Made by a program: the position numbers and the translations under genes
Shown: positions 53,331 through 63,204 of the stretch, in pieces
Position numbering within the stretch: the first letter of the stretch is position 1
How the letters are laid out: each line of letters begins with the position of its first letter
Origin: Lumbricus rubellus
Taxonomy: Eukaryota; Annelida; Clitellata; Crassiclitellata; Lumbricidae
Length of the DNA stretch: 64,000 bases
Direction: 5' to 3'
Assembly: GCA_945859605.1 (NCBI GenBank)
Contig: OX243815.1
Location: forward strand, 46,014,619 to 46,078,618
Notes under the pieces: generated by a model
Seen by the model: the letters and a program-made list of their open reading frames with translations, nothing else
The model's database searches: none
What the model was told of the DNA's origin: nothing

Positions 53331-54484
53331 CAGAGGTTCTCAACCGGTGTGTCGCGACACACTAGTGTGTCGCCCGGTGGTGTGTCGCGTGAAAATGGTG
53401 TGTCGTTAATTGGTGTGTCGCGAAGAATTATCAGCTTCGTCAACTCCGAGTGATTGCTCGCTCTCTCTCTCATGATGCGCTAGTTGTGCTTGTTCACGCC
53501 TTTGTAACTAGTCGTATTGATCATTGTTGCTCAATCCTTGTTGGCCTTCCCCTTGAGGTTCTGGGACGGTTAGATCGGGTTCTGCGCTCTGCTGCCCGCC
53601 TCATCGGACGAATTCCTGAATTTTCGTCTGTCTCTGGTTACATGCGTGATGTGCTGCATTGGTTGCCAATAGCCCAACGCATCCATTACCGAATTGCTGC
53701 CCTTGTTTCTCGCTGTATTCTTGGTTTTGCTCCATCTTACCTGCGTGTCCTCTGTCGTCCAGTCTCTGACATTGAAGCGCGTCGGGCTCTTCGCTCCGCT
53801 GCGAAGGGACAACTGCTTGTTCCACGGGCTCGCTTAGCTACCAGACAGCACCGAGCCTTCTCGGTTGTGGGGCCGTCAATCTGGAATGACATCCCCCCAA
53901 ACCTCCATCTCCTCCACCTGACCAGTCAATCTTTATTTCTCAAGTCTCTTAAATCTTTTTTCTTTAGTCGTGGCTGGGCTGGGAGCGCCTCTGAGTATTT
54001 TCTTGAAGAGGCGCTATATAAATTCTAATAACGAATGAATGAATGAATTGATGCGTCGCGAATTCTCACAGCATATTTTATTATATCCGTCGTTCTTGCA
54101 TTACACGGACTTGCTCAATTTAGCAGTTTGTCAGTATGTGCCTCTTATAGCTGTTTGCGTATTCAGAGCGCGATAATATACCTTCAAAGATGGACAAAGA
54201 CCAGGGACTCAGAAGTCATAATGGCCCGAGTTTTAAAACTAAAAGTTACCTGTGACCTACTTTTTCCAGCTTTTCGCTGCAATAAAAATTAATTTGACGT
54301 CTTGAAGGGCGTTTAGTTTCGGCAGTGTTTAGCTACCCTTATTTCATGCTTTCATGCTTTTATTTGAGCGATTAGAGTGGTTTTGACTTGGGATAAAAGA
54401 TAATTTTTGGTGTGTTGCCATATTATTTGGTTGCAAGTTTAGGAGTGTCGCGCGCGAAAAAAGGTTGAGACTTGAGAACCTCTG
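53331..54484 (+). mobile_element. hAT element (CAGAGGTTCTCAACC ends) carrying a nested LINE
   Basis: Exact 8-bp duplication GCCTAATT (53323-53330, 54485-54492). The left end CAGAGGTTCTCAACCGGTGT and right end GTTGAGACTTGAGAACCTCT are inverted, in the style of Charlie-like hAT elements. Its own interior is GTGTGTCGCG-rich. The middle is occupied by the LINE fragment at 53425-54048. Confidence 0.8.
53425..54048 (+). pseudogene. L2-like LINE ORF2 C-terminus with 3' end and tail
   Basis: The open stretch 53450-54028 reads LSHDALVVLVHAFVTSRIDH, CCSILVGLPLEVLGRLDRVL, DVLHWLPIAQRIHYRIAAL, LVPRARLATRQHRAFSVVG and PSIWNDIPPNLHLLH. The ORF ends at ALYKF. It is followed by AAGAGGCGCTATATAAATTC and an AACGAATGAATG tail. 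This is the best preserved copy of the LINE type whose 3' end the SINEs share. It has no catalytic domain because it is 5'-truncated. Confidence 0.88.
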
Positions 54485-54504
54485 GCCTAATTGACGCAAA
54501 GTCC

Positions 54505-54656
54505 CCAATAAACCTGTGCAGCTTTTAATGAATTTTGAGCAGTTAAAAATAGTTTAAAATGTTCATCGTCATCTGATTTGGAATATTTATCACGGTGAAC
54601 GATGGGAAGGAAGTGACGGGGTTGAGCAGTTCTGAAAATTTCTTAAAACAAGCCCT
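54505..54656 (+). mobile_element. Partial hAT-type MITE family A
   Basis: It has the family A right half, with GATGGGAAGGAAGTGACGGG and CTTAAAACAAGCCCTG. The left end is diverged. Confidence 0.5.
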
Positions 54657-54819
54657 GGTCCGATCGAAGTGAAACATTAGATCTAACAGTGATGTCTTCA
54701 GCTTTAGGCCTACATTTCCACCAGGTAAACGTCAAGATCATGAAAATTACTCAGCAGGTCAAATAAATTAAATGTAAAGCAGATAGGCCTATTAGAAATT
54801 GCAAAGTAGGTCTATTTTT

Positions 54820-55050
54820 GTTTGTTTGTTTCTACGTGCGCCTGTTACAGCGCCCCTTTAAGCTCACCCTACTCAGAGGCGCTCCCAAATGCAGAGCGGA
54901 CACTGCATCGGAGTTTTACGCCCAAGCGCTGAGCGATTGCAAGTGAAGAACTTGCCCAAGGTCCTTACGCGGCGAGGTGGATTCGAACCTCGAACCTTCC
55001 GGCTAAAAGGCAATGACGCCACCACTAGGCCTACACCACCGCGCCCCACA
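54820..55050 (-). mobile_element. tRNA-derived SINE, GTGCAC-tail subfamily
   Basis: Minus: GGGGCGCGGTGGTGTAGG head, B-box GGTTCGAATCC, GAGCGCCTCTGAGTAGGGTG, and the 3' end GGGGCGCTGTAACAGGCGCA with an AAACAAACAAAC tail. Confidence 0.8.
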
Positions 55051-55206
55051 AGCAGGTCATAGGGCAGGTCAAGTATAAATTAGTTCGGCAGCTGCCTATA
55101 GAGCTGCCACTGCCCACTGAACGTTAACCAGATATTTTGGGGCAAACCCCACTGAGCATTAATTATTATCAGAGATAGTATCTTAAATTGCGAGTAAGTA
55201 AGGAGG

Positions 55207-56732
55207 TCAGCTGCTAAGCGCCGTCTGGTAGGAGGTGAATCCAACGGTGGTGAGAAGGAAAGCGAGGCAGATGATGACGATGAGGAGGATGTAGACACAA
55301 GGACACGGATCACCCTCCAATCCCTCTCCATCCTCCAGCTCCAGCATCGAATCGCTTCCGAAATGTCTTCGCCACGACTTTCCGCTCTGTCCGACGATCG
55401 TCGATTCATTGTGCGCTATTGTCAGTGAGATTCTTCGCGGGGCTGGATCGACGTCGTAGGAGGAGGCGGATGAGTCATCGGGATCGGAACAGAGCAAGGC
55501 ACACGCAGGACACGACCAGTCGTCGACGACTTTTGACCGCGACGACGTATTACCTGTACGATGACAAGCATATGAAAATTATATAGCCTAGTATATAATA
55601 TAGTATATTATTATAAATAAATTATTAAATATTATATATTATATAAATTATTATTATACATATAAATTAAATTCAGTATATCAATGTATTAATATATAAT
55701 ATAATCAGTATGTAAAATAATATAAGCATAGGCTATAATAAAATTTAATCTACAATCAAGTACACAATATAACATTCAGTAGGTCCTATATAATTATGCT
55801 TGCAGCCGGAGGGTTGCAGTTTCGAATTCACCTCAGGCCGCGCGTAGGGACATTGAGCAAGTCCTTCACTTGCAATTGCTCAAGCGCTTCGGCGTGAAAC
55901 TCCGATTCAGAGTCCGCGCTATAGCAGCGCTTCTGAGAGGAAACCTTGAAGGGGCGCTATAACAAGTGCACATACACACATTAAGTTGCAACTTAGTCAA
56001 TGCCAACATAGCTCGATGCCGTATAATATCCACATAAAACAATTACGTGTACGGTGTAGGAGTCGCCGAGTCGGTATAATTAGCCTGCATCTACACGGTA
56101 ACTGCTCTTACCAAATAAGGCCCGCAGCGAGTATGATCTGCACGCATCAACTCCAGGTGGCGCCACGTTGAAGCGGAAGTCTTGACCGACGGTCAAGTTG
56201 GCCGTCCCGGTGGCGGCCAGGAAGCGATGGTGTTGGCGGACGCTGGAACAAGGCACCGAGGACCACCCGATGGGGTTGAAGTGGGGGAAGAACAGCCCCA
56301 GGATATCACCCCGCTCGACAGAGATGACCTGGTCAGTTGCAGCGAGGGTCACTTCCTGGAAGCGAAGAGCGGAGGGTCGGACGAAGGTCTGGCCGACGAG
56401 GCGGAAGACTTCCGAGGATGAGGAAGAAGAAGATGATGATGAGGAAGAGGAGGAGGAATAGGAGAAAGAGGAGGAAGAATTTAGGGATGATGAAGAGGAG
56501 GATGAAGATGAAGATGAGGAGGAGGAAGAAGATGATTTGGTGGATTGAGAGAGAGGTCGCCAGACTTGTAGGAAGACGGAGTGTTCGATGGAGACGGTGG
56601 TGGAGTAGATCTGCCATGCGATGATGGAGGCATCGGTGAGAGAGGTCTGAGTTGGATCTGGTAGAACCAACATCGATGGTAATTCATCTCGTCTTGGTCG
56701 AAGTTTGACCTCTGAACCAAGAGACCGCGACT
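55207..56732 (-). CDS. Unidentified single-pass membrane protein, last two exons
   Basis: Exons 56112-56732 and 55207-55552 (minus) have AG/GT borders and join in phase 1. The first holds a probable extracellular beta-rich domain (SIIAWQIYSTTVSIEHSVFL, QVWRP, VFRLVGQTFV, ISVERGDILGLFF) like those in many invertebrate surface proteins. It is interrupted by about 35 Ser-rich residues encoded by a polypyrimidine run. The second exon ends with a hydrophobic segment, CPCVYILLIVIICLAFLLTT, and a short tail, so the C-terminus is membrane-anchored. 5' exons were not found in the window. The domain name is not certain. Confidence 0.6.
55797..55983 (+). mobile_element. 5'-truncated tRNA-derived SINE
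   Basis: It starts in the head just before GCAGTTTCGAATTCACCT (mutated B-box) and ends GGGGCGCTATAACAAGTGCA with a CATACACAC tail. It lies in the intron between the two exons of the membrane-protein gene. Confidence 0.75.
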
Positions 56733-56996
56733 CTAGACAGACAGACAGAATGCAAGAATCAGCAGAGCAGGTCCAAAGGAAATGAATTATGAATTAATGA
56801 ATTTGTTTATTGCACACACAAGTCTAATGGCAGCCTATAATAGCGAGGCACTAAGTACAGTGCAACAGGAACCAGAAAGCTGGCAGTTCATATACTACCC
56901 TGAGTCCCTGACCCCTCTTAATTCCTTGATAATTATCATTCGTGTGTGCTTTCATTTACTAGGGCCTCTACTTCGTTAGAACTTAATTGCATATTG

Positions 56997-58664
56997 CAGG
57001 GGTTATTTTAACGTGCAGCTGGACACAAAGTGTGTAGTTGGAAAACGAATTTGTGCAGTTGAAAATCAGGTTTTGTGCAGTTACTTTTTTACACACAATC
57101 GCATAAACAATGTGAGTAGCTAATATATTTTAATTAAACTAATTGTAACAAACAAGATTACAAGACATTTTTGCCGTGAATTTAATTTTTAATTTCTATT
57201 GCCAACTCTTTGGGCATAAAATACAAGAAAACAAGTCTAGGGATAAAGACATGGCATATTCAAACAAGCTGTCTGATTGCAAGCCAAATAACGCTTAGCT
57301 TAGTTGCTGTTTACATCATCGTATTACGTGAACTTTTTTAAAAATATACTGTAGGGCCTAATGCTATTAATTATTATATGGTTAATGGTTATAATGTTAT
57401 TATTTACTATCATAATATATGACACAATCCTGACAAAAATGAGAATAACTTACTGCTAATATTTTACAAATACTACTTTTGTACAACTGAATGGCTTCTA
57501 ACCAGTGGTATCCTTCCAATTTTAAATCGTAAAATTTCAAAATGTTTGGTCCTATTATTTGAACACATATCGTAAAACCTAAAAACAACATCATTACTAC
57601 ACAATGTCATGCATGGCTACCTGAATTTGGTGCCGGTAGTTTATTAGTTCTTGGCTGGCTTGTGTACCAGTAAATATGATTTCATAAAGCACGTCCTGGT
57701 CAGCAATTCAGGACCATCTTGGGAAATAAGGTTAAACTGATATAGTGCTGAAAAGTCTGCTTATATAGGCTACTATTATATTCATGTGTGCATTTATTCA
57801 TTAGAATAACTCAGCAACTGGAGAACTGAGCTGCTGAACTCGATACATAAAGATATTTTTAAAAATTATAATATATAGTATATATAATTATTGAATCCTA
57901 AAACACTTTTTTTATCAGTACCGAATAGTCTAATGGATTTATTTAATAAAATGGCACCTTAAACGGGTACCATTATAGTGTGTAAATAGCCCCACCCCAA
58001 ATATTTGTTACGTACACGTTGCTTATATTTATTGAAGTCTTAGTCCACTATTATAAGCACTGAAAAGTACAGGTATATTTTGTTAAGATGACACCTTAAA
58101 ATGGTACCATTGCAATGTGGAAATTCAAAAAGTTTCCGGTGAGAATGTGAAAAAGTACAGGTATTTTTGTTAAGATGACACCTTAAAATGGTACCAGGGC
58201 AATGTGGAAATTCAAAAAGTTTCTGGTGGGGAGGGGCACATCCCCTCCCCATACCGCTCCCCTACCAGTCTCGGCGCTACGCGTCTCACGAGAGTCCTTC
58301 GGACACTCGTTTGTCTCCCCCCAGAAATCTGATTTCCCCCAGCGGATGGGGACTAGATTAAACACTGCTCTTTGGAGAAGTAGGTTTATTAGTAGGTTTT
58401 TTTGTCGTCAACGGCCATTGAAGTCATAGGACGACGTTAAACTGTGGAATAAATAAATAAGCAGGTTTATAAACTTAGCCAGTTACATTATCATAATAAT
58501 GATAATAATATTAATAATAATAACATAATAATAATTAATTTTAAAAAAAAATAATAATAATAATAATAATTAGGCCTTAGTCTCAATAATGACCAATCTA
58601 CCCGATGTAGGAGGCTATTCTGATAATTATGTGCAGTTGAGAAATTTCCTTAAAATAACCCCTG
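56997..58664. mobile_element. 1.67-kb hAT-type element sharing ends with MITE family A
   Basis: Exact 8-bp duplication GCATATTG at 56989-56996 and 58665-58672. The left end CAGGGGTTATTTTAACGTGC and right end CTTAAAATAACCCCTG are inverted (15 bp perfect). Inside each end are family A blocks (GTGCAGCTGGACACAAAG and TGTGCAGTTGAGAAATT). No transposase domain was recognised. Confidence 0.85.
58060..58230. repeat. Two-unit ~86-bp tandem repeat
   Basis: AAAAGTACAGGTAT-TTTGTTAAGATGACACC, then AAATGGTACCA, a GCAATGTGGAAATTCAAAAA block and GTTTC(C/T)GGTG repeat twice, with a diverged third trace near 57945. It lies inside the 1.67-kb element. Confidence 0.85.
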
Positions 58665-58689
58665 GCATATTGGAAATCGGGAAAAGGAA

Positions 58690-58910
58690 ATCATACTGAG
58701 AAGAAATTAGATTCAAAAGAAAGCTGATTAAAAAAGTAGATTTAAATGGAAATAGATTCAAAGGATAGCACTCATCATAGCAGATCCAAAGAAAGTAGAT
58801 TTAAAGGAAACTAGATTCAAAAGAAAGCCGATTCAAAGAATAGCTGATTCAAAGAAAGTAGATTCCAAAGACAGAGTTGATTCAAAGGAAAGTGGATTCA
58901 GAGATAGCGT
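58690..58910. repeat. Degenerate GATTCAAAGAAAGTA tandem repeat
   Basis: Units such as GATTCAAAAGAAAGC and GATTCAAAGAAAGTA repeat about a dozen times. No gene. Confidence 0.75.
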
Positions 58911-58919
58911 CGTATCTAG

Positions 58920-60800
58920 TATCTACGAAAAGCGCAGAAAAAAGCCAAGACCATCAGCAGAAACTAGATTCAGGCGACAGTTAATTAAAGACATGGCAGA
59001 CCTGCAGAGCTCAATCAAAACCACTAAACCACACAATCAGTCAGTCAGGTACATAATTAATACGGCACTTATTACAGCAGCCATCTCTCCCACTTTGTAA
59101 ATAGATCTACCATGGAGGACCCTTTGCTTTATTCTTATTTAACATGCAACTTGCAAGCGACGTCCATATTATAACATATCCGCTGCCGCCGCTGTTCTTA
59201 ATGCGATGGCGATTGATAGTCTGCATCCTGATAGTCTTCAATGTTGATGGATGAGATTTCGGACGGTGGGAGACACAATCTTTCCAAGAAATCGCCAGAA
59301 ATAATCGACAGCGGAAACGAGAACCGAGCGGAAATAGAAAACGCCCGCAAATAGACACGCCAATGTATCGCCGGTGTCACGAAATAGAGTATCCCTCGTA
59401 TTAATCGTACCCCCTTCAGTTGAAGAGAAGTTGAAAATTTAGGCCACTTCCGAGTGTATTTATTTTTGCAAATGAACTTCCATCTGCTTTGTTTTGAACA
59501 ATGACACTAACAGGTATTTTTTTCCTACTAGATAATTTTGTTTGCTTTGGTTTTAGAGCGCAGAGAACATTTAAGAACACATAGAGTCACTAAATAAATT
59601 CGAGTTTCCTTGCTCTGAACATTGGTAAGGACACTTAAAACAATTAGAGTCACTTTATATTTTGATTACAGCTGTGAGGACCTGGTTTTGTTGCAACTCA
59701 TAATTTAAAACAAAGTCAATTCGTTTTTAATTAATATCTTGTAATAATCCTCTCGTTGTGTATCTTCACAGTCAAAACCAAGAACTAGCACAAGAGTGAG
59801 AGATATACTGTCTCCCTACTATACATACAAGCTTTAACTGTCTACTGATACACTGTTACAAATTAAGCAGTAAGCACTGTCCTGACAACAGCATCATATT
59901 TTAAAATTACAAACCCACGCATTTTCAGTAATTGGGATGGAATATTTCAGCCCCCCCCCGGATAGTCTAAACTGGTACATTCCATCCGGGGATAGATTTA
60001 TATTCATCCCCCCGGATAGCTTTAAGAGGGTTAGAATACCCCGTGACACCGGACGGCGGCGCGTATAAAGGAAGAGACGACGATCACGGAAAGGCTCGTC
60101 CCTCTGTAGGAACTGGGGGGGGGGGGGCTACAAGCCTACAACTATCCGTGACATCGCAGGCATCATGTGAGCTGCTGCGGAAGATGAACCACTTATGGAT
60201 CAAGATGTCGTCGTAATTGACTATCAATACCCATAAACATATACAATACATGCAGGAGAATAATACGTGTAGCGTGTATACACTGTATACCATGATCCAG
60301 TATGATGTCCACCCGAGATAATGTAGCCTATAATACAGCTGCATATACAATTATACATGTACATACATGTATATACGCACATGATTATATACACACGCAA
60401 ACACACAAATATATATATATACACACACATAGTATAGCCATGCGTGTGTATATATTGTACATAAATATACAAGACATTATAAACTGCTTAGGCTTAAGAA
60501 GCGTGTCCGTGGTGTGTGACCAACGAGAGGAGCGCGTGCTTCCCTATCGCGTCATTTCTGATTAATTATTTGCATCTATCGCGATATTTATTTTCGTTCG
60601 GTAGTTTATGACTTTGACGTGCATGCATGAGCGCGTCTGGTATCCATGTATACGCCTATCCCTTGCAAAGTGCAGCGGTAATAAGCGTCCTTTGCACCGT
60701 AATGTAATTTGTAGCTTAGCCTGTATAACGCCACTCACACCAGTGAGCAGCGCTTCTAGTGCGAATAGCCTATTATACCCGACGTAGGATATTGGTTTTT
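58920..60800. other. Intergenic region with low-complexity blocks
   Basis: No gene could be supported. Short frames occur near 59107-59380. C/G runs lie near 59950 and 60115. ATAC/ACAC-rich sequence at about 60340-60460. Confidence 0.5.
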
Positions 60801-60803
60801 GAG

Positions 60804-60970
60804 CAGTGGTGTAGTGGAGGGGGGACGCGGGGGGACGCCGTCCCCCCACTTTTTTTCAGGAATAATGGAATATTAATACTAATACTACCACTACTAATAT
60901 TATTATGAAGAGCGTTCCCCCACTTCATTTTGAGCGTTCCCCCACTTCATTTTTTAGGACTACACCACTG
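60804..60970 (-). mobile_element. hAT-type MITE family C, 167 bp
   Basis: Exact duplication TTTTTGAG (60796-60803, 60971-60978). Ends CAGTGGTGTAGT and ACTACACCACTG. Within it GAGCGTTCCCCCACTTCATT is duplicated. Confidence 0.88.
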
Positions 60971-61060
60971 TTTTTGAGTATAGACAGAGATGGTATAACT
61001 CGATCATTCTGCGTCATCCGCAAACAATAGCCTACTAAGTATTGTTATCTCCGTAATATC

Positions 61061-61202
61061 CAGTAGTGTAGTCCTAAAAATGAAGTGGGGGAACGCTCTT
61101 TATAATAATATTAGTAGTAGTAGTAGTATTAATATTCCATTATCCCTGGAAAAAAGTGGGGGAACGCCGTTCCCCCACGTCCCCCCCCCCACTACACCAC
61201 TG
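61061..61202 (+). mobile_element. hAT-type MITE family C, 142 bp
   Basis: Exact duplication GTAATATC (61053-61060, 61203-61210). Ends CAGTAGTGTAGTCC and ACTACACCACTG, in the orientation of the 26459 copy. Confidence 0.88.
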
Positions 61203-61204
61203 GT

Positions 61205-62590
61205 AATATCCTAAATAATTTCTGCAGCGTAACTCTGAATGAATGCAACAAACGGCTAATTTAATATTATGTTAATTCCTTGTCGTCTCGTTCACAGTTT
61301 GTAATTAAATTTAGTGTCCAATTAGAATTTCTTTAAATTTCGCCCTCTTCTGAAAATGTGTCGCCTCTAAGCCATGGCTTCAATTCGTTTTCTAACAGTA
61401 GATCCATCACTGCAGATCTGAACGAATCAGAATGAATCCAAATAAATCCGAACGAATTCGAACGAATCCGAACAAATCCGAACGAATCCGAATGGACTCG
61501 AGGCGATTCTCCGACAGACCCATACACAATCGGAGGATAATGATAGGGATCTAAGTGCTGCGCTACAGATAGGAAAACAATCATGTTCAGCAGACTATCT
61601 CGATTCGGTTGATACAGCACAAAGCTGGCTGGTATTGTGCAAATATTTGTGTTCTGTGTATGCCTTTCTGCCCGCCTGTCCCCGAATAAAATAACAACGA
61701 ACATTGTTTTTCTCGGCATGAATCGCGTAGGCTATCCCACTGTACATATTCTCCAGTCCAAAAGGGGGAATATGAGTAGGCCTACCCATAAGCACGACTC
61801 TGCACTCGTGGCCCGTTCGTGGGTAAGCTATATTCTCCTGGCATTCACTGAAAGTGATGCCCACTAGTATCCCGCGACATTGCCCTCCACTATAGCGAAA
61901 AAATTAGGGGTTCCATTTGGGGAGCTTTCATTGAATTTGGTCGCAAAATAAACATGGAAAACATTAAATTATACATGTAGGCCTAGCTTGAAAATTTCAT
62001 AAAGTACATATTTTGATGGTTTGTACCCAAACCTCATAAATTCGCCTTCACTGCATAGGCCTACCAGTGCAGACGTCATACCAGTACATACCAAACGTAA
62101 CTCGAAGTAATACTAGTCAGTAGGCATACATATGCAATTATGCATGCTGTATGCCAGTGTAGACTGTTCGCCTTTTATATATCGGAATGCACTAAATATC
62201 ATCAAATTCTAAGATGACGCAAAGATTCAGGCCATTGGTTTAATTGACGTGAAATGACCCATAATTATTATTATTATTATTACTCTAACACGCAGAGGAG
62301 GTTGGTTCGTGCTTGGTTCGTGCGATTATACGGGTGGAGCGACAGAATCCAGTTCCTTTCCATGCATCCTGTTCCACCCATTCGCATTAAATTCGTTCTT
62401 GAGATTATTATTGTGGATTGGATTCTTAAAGGGTGGATGCCATTTCTTCCAGGGCGTCACATCCGGTTAACGGCAACATCGATAAGTCTATCGTAATTGC
62501 GCATGCTTGTCTTCCGGTACAAGTCTGTGTGTATACTCTGCAAAGATGTCTTAATGGTTGCATCGCTTTCTATCTGTCTCTTCGTTCTGC
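61205..62590. other. Intergenic region; CGAACGAATC repeat
   Basis: A CCGAACGAATCCGAACAAAT tandem array lies at about 61420-61500. Otherwise frames of 60-128 codons have no recognisable family. Confidence 0.5.
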
Positions 62591-62981
62591 ACAGTGGCGG
62601 ATCCAGAACTGTTTCAAAGGGGGGGCCAAAATCTTAGATCTTGGACGGGAAAAGGAAAAAAATTCGAAATAAATAATTATAGTGATCGGTCGTTGAGAAA
62701 AAAATTACTTTTTTTCATCCGCCAAAAAAGTTGATGACCTTTTTATTTATTTTTTAGTCCTCGACTTGAAAACCCAACGGTGGGGGCCACGTACCATGCA
62801 ATTTTCCTAATAGGGGGGGGGGGGGGCGCCAATATCCATTACACCATATTCGTATTGCTAATTTCAGACCAAATGGGGGGGCACGTCCCATGGCAGTTTT
62901 CAATGGGGGGCCATGGCCGGATTGGCCCCCCTGGATCCGCCCCTGGTTCTGCATAATACATGCAGAACGAAGAGACAGATC
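62571..62981. repeat. 20-bp perfect inverted repeat split by a MITE
   Basis: ATCTGTCTCTTCGTTCTGCA before the MITE is the exact inverse of TGCAGAACGAAGAGACAGAT after it. Removing the MITE and one duplication copy leaves a hairpin with a 7-nt loop. Confidence 0.85.
62592..62945 (+). mobile_element. hAT-type MITE (CAGTGGCGGATCCAG ends), 354 bp
   Basis: Exact duplication GTTCTGCA (62584-62591, 62946-62953). Ends CAGTGGCGGATCCAG and CTGGATCCGCCCCTG. The reverse complement contains GACTAAAAAATAAATAAAAA followed by GGTCATCAAC. Confidence 0.85.
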
Positions 62982-63074
62982 AGGCGTATCTATCTGCGAT
63001 CTGTCTGTCTGCACATGTATGTATTCTGTCTGTGTCCTTTCTGCACACACTGTATATCCTATTCAAATTGTATT

Positions 63075-63165
63075 TATGCATCGTATCTATAGATTTATAT
63101 AGCACCTAAATGAGAATGACTATTCGGAGGCGCTCTCGGAAAGAAAACCCCGGAAGAAGTGTCTT
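63075..63165 (-). mobile_element. LINE 3' end fragment
   Basis: Minus: GAGAGCGCCTCCGAATAGTC and GGTGCTATATAAATCTATAG, the short 3' end type also seen at 10220. Confidence 0.55.
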
Positions 63166-63204
63166 TAAAGATTGAAGTTGCAATGAACAAACCAATAATT
63201 AATT

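Noticed and set aside
59201..59260. Short plus-strand frame starting MRWRLIVCILIVFN, like a signal peptide
   Set aside because: It stops after about 17 codons, and no downstream exon or conserved partner was found.
61333..61864. Minus frames of 89-128 codons
   Set aside because: Part is encoded by the CGAACGAATC repeat. No domain, splice or codon signal was found.
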